A DNA stretch of 13,098 nucleotides from Nephromyces sp. MM_2019 (lineage: Eukaryota; Apicomplexa; Aconoidasida; Nephromycida). How positions within the stretch are numbered: position 1 is the first letter of the stretch; every line of letters starts with the position of its first letter. The stretch covers positions 16,589 through 29,686 of the forward strand of contig JADHZB010001532.1 in the NCBI GenBank assembly GCA_015657535.1. The letters are read 5' to 3'. Both the position numbers and the translations under genes were made by a program. Below, piece by piece: positions 7,911 to 13,098 of this stretch. Under the pieces are notes generated by a model. The model was not told where the DNA came from, searched no databases, and was given only the letters and a program-made list of their open reading frames with translations.

Positions 7911-8400
7911 ATACATGTCCTGGAATGTTGGTATGTGCAGGCACGCGTGTTGGCGTATATGGGCGTGTGTGCATAGTATACTGTGAGAGAGTATGCCAGA
8001 GTTCTACTCGTGTGTGTGTGTGTGTGCATGTTCTAATGTCTAGCTGTCGCCAATTGCTTAGGAAGGCGACAGCTTTCCCCGTTTTCTCATAGAATTGGAT
8101 TTTTGTATGTGTGTGTAGCTTCAAGGTGGGTGAGTTCTGGTAGTGTATATGTTTTTCACCCTCTTCGTTAAGATGAAGGAGAGATGGCATTTTAAGCCTT
8201 CAAATATGGTGAACTTCCTAACCCTCACAGTAAGAGGATGAAGGTGTGTGTTCGCTACGTTAACTTAGCAAGGGTAGCTACTCAGAGGCATCCTAGTATT
8301 GCGAGTAAGAATGAGCTTCTCTAAGGCAACTGGTTGGTTGCATCTGCCTCATGTGTGGGGGGATACACACACAGAGCAGTATGTGGGGAAATATGTAAAG
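7911..8400. other. Spacer, TG-rich then CA-rich, no gene seen
   Basis: TG-rich DNA to about 8125 holds a perfect hairpin (8042-8074). Unique DNA follows, including 8160-8340, which contains neither microsatellite nor a convincing frame. The DNA switches to CA-rich near 8360. Confidence 0.45.
8042..8074. other. Perfect 10-bp hairpin
   Basis: AGCTGTCGCC at 8042-8051 is complementary to GGCGACAGCT at 8065-8074, with a 13-nt loop. The arms are GC-rich and not microsatellite. Loop length equals that of the 853-887 hairpin, but the sequences are unrelated. Function is unknown. Confidence 0.8.
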
Positions 8401-9684
<1,284 letters not shown>

Positions 9685-9804
9685 TCAGTTTTGTGTTTGC
9701 GGTTCATCTTCATCATCTTCGAGTTGCGTTATTATCCTGGAGTTGTCATCTTCATCCTCTTCTTCGTCATCTTCTTCTTCTTCTTCTATTAAAGATATTC
9801 TTCC
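9685..9804 (-). CDS. Last exon: acidic tail and stop
   Basis: It begins after TTTTTCAG and encodes GRISLIEEEEE, then an Asp/Glu run, then NSRIITQLEDDEDEPQTQN and TGA. The 120 nt are 39 codons plus stop, starting at phase 0 as required by the previous exon. The Asp/Glu run comes from a GAA/GAT-rich tract (CTT/ATC-rich on the plus strand near 9740-9788). Confidence 0.78.
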   Translation of the reverse strand, partial: GRISLIEEEEEDDEEEDEDDNSRIITQLEDDEDEPQTQN

Positions 9805-10456
9805 CTGAAAAACTGCATGCTGAGAGATCCGTTTGGTAATATTGACTACCATTTCCCAGTTTACATATTACAGACACACACACACACACATAGACACACA
9901 CATAGACACACACATAGACACACACATAGACACACACATAGACACACACATAGACACACACATAGACACACACACATAGACACACACAAGATTCTGCCAA
10001 ACCTTCAGATGCCTTATTCATTAACACACACTGAAGATGTTACTTCTCACCTTCATATTCTGCTTGTAGTCCAAGCTGTTGAAGCCATGCCTTTCAAACA
10101 CAGGATTTTGAATAGAAGGTATGTAGCTTCTTAGGCGGATAGTGAATCTTCGCTCGTCATAGTCAGAGAGATGTCGAATTTCATCAAGCTTGCTTTGAAC
10201 TTCAGGTTGCTGCAGAAAAAAGACATACACACACTAAAATCGCCAAGGCCTACTTTTATCACCTAGCACCACAAAAACGCACACACATGCACTAATACAC
10301 ATCCACACACATGCACTAATACACATCCACACACATGCACTAATACACACAGACATACCAACACACCCACACAGACATACCAACACACCCACACACACAC
10401 ACACACACACAGACACACATGCACTAATACACATCCACACATGCACTAATACACAT

Positions 10457-10507
<51 letters not shown>

Positions 10508-10626
10508 TACCAACACACCCACACCCACACATGCACTAATACACATCCACACATGCACTAATACACACCCACACCACACACACACACACACACCACACAC
10601 ACCCACACATGCACTAACACACACCA

Positions 10627-10668
<42 letters not shown>

Positions 10669-12994
10669 CCCTAAACAGCACAAAATACCGTATAAGCATC
10701 AAGGAAGTCCTCCAAAATCTCCACTAATGCATCCTTTTCAACCAGCGACTCCACCACTCTCGTCTTCTTATCAAATCCCTGTTGGTAGTGATAGCAATGC
10801 AGTTAAAGTACAGAGAATAAAGGCAAGGCAAGCTTAGGTGAACTGAAGAAATTTATGGAAGGAAGCTGCTGTGAAGATAATGCAATGAGAGGCTTTCTTA
10901 AAGTTTAGTGAGTGTTGGGAGGGAGACCTGACAAGATTATGCCAAAACAAGTATGATAGGGTGCAGAAAATGTGAAAGTTTGACGGCAAACACGTGTTAG
11001 TATGTGTGTGAGAAGGTGGATGATGGAGGTGTGTGACAGCAGGTTGCGTGTGTGAGATTACGCACACTGCAGCTGCTTTCTACGCGTAGAACGTTTGAGA
11101 CGATGGTTATTGCAGATTCCCTTCACACATAAAGCCAAAGTCACACACACAGAGCTCACAACATACACACACACACACAGAGCTCACAACATACACACAC
11201 ACATAGAGCTCACAACATACACACACACACATAGAGCTCACAACATACACACACACACACACAGAGCTCACAACATACACACACACATAGAGCTCACAAC
11301 ATACACACACACACACAGAGCTCACAACATACACACACACACACACAGAGCTCACAACATACACACACACACACAGAGCTCACAACATACACACACACAC
11401 ATAGAGCTTACAACATACACACACACACACATAGAGCTCACAACATACACACACACACAGAGCTCACAACATACACACACACACACAGAGCTCACAACAT
11501 ACACACACACACACAGAGCTCACAACATACACACACACACACATAGAGCTCACAACATACACACACACACACATAGAGCTCACAACATACACACACACAC
11601 ACATAGAGCTCACAACATACACACACACACACACAGAGAGCTCACAACATACACACACACACAGAGAGCTCACAACATACACACACACACACACAGAGCT
11701 CACAACATACACACACACACACACAGAGCTCACAACATACACACACACACACACATAGAGCTCACAACATACACACAATCCCAACCACACACATAACAAA
11801 TGATCCTCAAAAACTTTCTACCACATTTTTCCACAGAAACCCTCATTTTAAGCGAAAAAAAAGCTGCTAATTCTCGCCCTAACCGAAGATTTGCTTGTTT
11901 GCCTTTCAGTAACAGGGAAGGGATCAAGCATCTCCTCATCTTCAATGGCTTCCTCCCGTGTGTTTATACCAGAAAGTGCAGCGATCTTTTTATGCAAAGA
12001 GCTTGTGCAGCTTGTATCTTCTTCTTGTTCTTCCTCAAGATCCTCACTATCAGATAGCTGAGTAGCCAAAGGAAAAATGAGATGAGAAAGAGCAAAAAGT
12101 ATGCGAAAATCGTGAAGATGCTGCCTTTCAAAGGATGAGCGCTTCACTATACTATTTCTCGCGCACGCAAGGCATCATTGATGCAAAATCTTACTTGATG
12201 AAAAACGGAAATGAGAAGGTTTGAGGGCATCCTGTGTTTTTTTGATCTTCAGCTTCATCGTTTTAGCTAATCCTTTTCATCACCTCCACCCAATATCCCC
12301 CTTCACATACTCCCATCATCCTCTTCGAATAAGCTAAACCCTACAAATCTACCACACACACGCACAAATTGCCTCGAACATCATCTTTTTCATCCCAAAA
12401 TCTTCAGAAACTTTCTCTTCATCTCAAGCAAACCTCATTCACAGAGTCACAAACGTAAAATCATATGAAAAATCCCCAAAAACCTCCCAAAAAACCGAAA
12501 AATGTTCAAATTAGCAGGGAATTTCTCAAGAAAAAAAGGAGCTTTTACCTGTTCCCCTCCAAACGTTTGCTTCAGTACTCGGATATTCGTTTCCTTTATC
12601 TTTTTCAGCTCAGCTAGTGCTGCTCTAGCAGCTGATTTCGAGGTTTCTGATGAATATAAGCTAAAAAAGCAGCAACACATCACACACACACGCATATCTT
12701 TGCTATTTCTTCATCTTCAAAAAAAAAAATCTCCAATCATGGCAAATATAGCCTTTGAAGATAAGCTGAAAAAAGCATCAAGTTTATCGAATTTTTTCGG
12801 TTTTTCCATCTTCATATACCTTAAGGCTAATTAAATGAAAAAAAACCTCAAAAAGCTTGAAAATTACCACTTTGTTATCTTTATAAAATCATCTTTAGCC
12901 TCCATGAGTTTTCCCAAAAACATGTTCGCTCTTCCTCTATAAAATCTGGCCTTTGAATCGGTATCATCTATTTCTAGGGCTGTATTTGCTGCTT
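9685..12994 (-). CDS. Spliced gene, 3' part: immunophilin-type TPR plus C10-like domain and acidic tail
   Basis: I built this by eye on the minus strand. The exons, 5' to 3', are 12994-12868, 12660-12549, 12057-11884, 10778-10689, 10209-10051 and 9804-9685 (TGA at 9685-9687). The exons total 782 nt; after 2 nt that complete a codon begun in a missing exon, this gives 259 residues plus stop. All introns are GT-AG, and each junction keeps frame (first junction after codon position 2, the others phase 0). Exons 1-2 encode the end of a TPR array plus its C-terminal helix, exon 3 an acidic Ser/Glu linker, exons 4-5 a C10-like domain, and exon 6 an acidic tail (EEEEEDDEEEDEDD) ending in QTQN. The likely role is a co-chaperone or immunophilin-type scaffold, with an FKBP or cyclophilin domain possibly upstream outside the window. 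An alternative is two adjacent genes (TPR and C10). Exon calls are good; the joining of exons 2-3 and 3-4 is inferred from phase. Confidence 0.68.
9872..9988. repeat. 12-bp minisatellite inside the last intron
   Basis: A short CA run (9872-9890) leads into eight units of TAGACACACACA, seven exact and one with an extra CA. It lies wholly inside the 246-nt intron between the last two exons of the minus-strand gene. On that gene's sense strand it reads TGTGTGTGTCTA. Confidence 0.95.
10051..10778 (-). CDS. Two exons (10778-10689, 10209-10051): C10-like domain
   Basis: Exon A (90 nt, 30 codons) runs GFDKKTRVVESLVEKDAL to DFLDAYT, between CACTACCAACAG and ACG|GTATTT. Exon B (159 nt, 53 codons) runs QPEVQSKLDEIRHLSDYDE to HGFNSLDYKQNMK, between TTTTTCTGCAG and AAG|GTGAGA. 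Joined, ILEDFLDAYT...ERHGF aligns without gaps over 53 residues with the core of human protein C10 (C12orf57) as I recall it. Shared features include an A-[YF]-[ST]-x-PE segment, a DE-x-R segment, IQ-x-x-V and a final GF. C10 has no well-settled biochemical role. The frames contain no stop and the codon use is balanced. Confidence 0.72.
10278..10671. repeat. Compound CA minisatellite in the intron between the C10-like exons
   Basis: Eight copies of ATGCACTA followed by ATACACATCCACAC or a variant occur, plus three or more of AGACATACCAACACACCC and several pure CA runs (for example 10453-10502). It fills most of the 479-nt intron 10210-10688. The Cys/Val open frames on its minus strand are translation of the repeat. 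Confidence 0.92.
10779..11139. other. Non-repetitive part of the largest intron
   Basis: Between the C10-like exon and the minisatellite lie about 360 bp of mostly unique intron DNA. It contains a perfect 14-bp palindrome, TTCTACGCGTAGAA (11078-11091). No additional exon with usable splice sites was convincing here. Confidence 0.5.
11140..11775. repeat. 22-copy minisatellite with GAGCTCACAACATAC core, in the largest intron
   Basis: GAGCTCACAACATAC (one copy GAGCTTACAACATAC) recurs 22 times, separated by CA runs that differ in length by steps of 2 bp, so the period varies around 26-32 bp. Units fall into two classes by the base triplet before the core (cag or tag), with two cases having an extra AG. 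It lies within the intron 10779-11883. Long open frames on both strands (11095-11796 plus; 11107-11799 minus) exist because the unit lacks stops in several frames; they are not genes. Confidence 0.95.
11884..12057 (-). CDS. Exon: acidic linker
   Basis: The 3' splice site CTACTCAG follows a long T-rich tract, and the donor is TCG|GTTAGG. It encodes 58 residues: LSDSEDLEEEQEED first, then LHKKIAALSGINTREEAIED, then EMLDPFPVTERQTSKSS. Both ends are phase 0. It has no recognised domain and is probably disordered. A different frame through the same DNA could give a membrane tail (see findings). Confidence 0.6.
12549..12660 (-). CDS. Exon: C-terminal TPR capping helix
   Basis: It is bounded by TGCTTTTTTAG and CAG|GTAAAAG. 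The first base completes a Cys codon from the TPR exon. It encodes a long basic helix (SKSAARAALAELKKIKETN) ending VLKQTFGGEQ. This matches the helix that follows the third TPR in FKBP and cyclophilin-40 proteins, where a similar Lys-rich helix ends in a MF-containing motif. That equivalence is from family knowledge, not a search. Confidence 0.82.
12868..12994 (-). CDS. Exon: last TPR unit
   Basis: The 3' splice site is TTTAATGCAG and the donor is TG|GTAATT. The exon reads xAANTALEIDDTDSKARFYR, then GRANMFLGKLMEAKDDFIKI, which fits the TPR consensus (helix B of one unit, then helices A and B of the next, with Gly, Ala, Leu-Gly and Glu-Ala at expected positions). The Lys of the Hsp90-binding carboxylate clamp is present (SKA), but the Arg usual four residues later is Tyr. 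It needs one base from an exon beyond the right edge. Confidence 0.85.
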
Positions 12995-13004
12995 CTGCAT
13001 TAAA

Positions 13005-13007
<3 letters not shown>

Positions 13008-13098
<91 letters not shown>
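13008..13098. repeat. (GT)n microsatellite running off the right edge
   Basis: A perfect GT run of at least 91 bp starts 13 bases beyond the 5' end of the TPR exon in the minus reading. It therefore sits in an intron, as a CA run on the sense strand next to the 3' splice site. Its full length is unknown. Confidence 0.97.

Noticed and set aside
11095..11796. 233-codon plus-strand open frame rich in His/Thr/Ala/Asn, and matching minus-strand frames
   Set aside because: It is pure translation of the 22-copy minisatellite; the unit lacks stop codons in several frames, and the array lies inside an intron of the minus-strand gene.

Overview
This is eukaryotic nuclear DNA, most likely from a unicellular alga or other protist; I cannot name the lineage. 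The evidence is GT-AG introns whose flanking exons join in phase, a tetratricopeptide-repeat (TPR) protein, a protein with signal peptide, coiled coil and membrane anchor, a probable mitochondrial protein, and very abundant CA/TG microsatellites and minisatellites. There are no bacterial operons, ribosome binding sites, CRISPR arrays, transposons or recognisable RNA genes.

Layout: 1-2165 is non-coding, mostly CA- or TG-rich, with a 16-bp minisatellite (1-96), a 32-bp minisatellite (481-640), a strong hairpin (853-887), a 67-bp duplication (1405-1519) and a C-rich tract (1929-2165). A 133-codon minus-strand gene follows (2172-2573) for an unrecognised small single-span, probably mitochondrial, protein. 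2574-4924 is spacer with a G-rich tract, two degenerate repeat families and a C-rich tract. 4925-7039 (plus) is an intact 704-codon ORF: signal peptide, about 360 residues of coiled coil, a C-terminal membrane anchor and a basic tail. 7040-9684 is spacer: a G-rich tract, two hairpins, a TG-rich degenerate repeat, an array of 56-60 bp units and an uninterrupted 113-bp CA run.

9685-12994 (minus) holds the 3' part of a spliced gene that I rebuilt from six exons joined by five introns with all phases compatible. It encodes a TPR unit and C-terminal helix like those of FKBP/cyclophilin-40 immunophilins, an acidic linker, a segment that resembles animal protein C10 (C12orf57), and an acidic tail. 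Its 5' end lies beyond the window. Every one of its introns contains TG repeats on the sense strand; the largest holds a 22-copy minisatellite.

The genes do not form an obvious pathway. What they share is architecture: the two complete genes each have a C-rich tract before the start codon and a G-rich, quadruplex-capable tract just after the stop codon on the sense strand.
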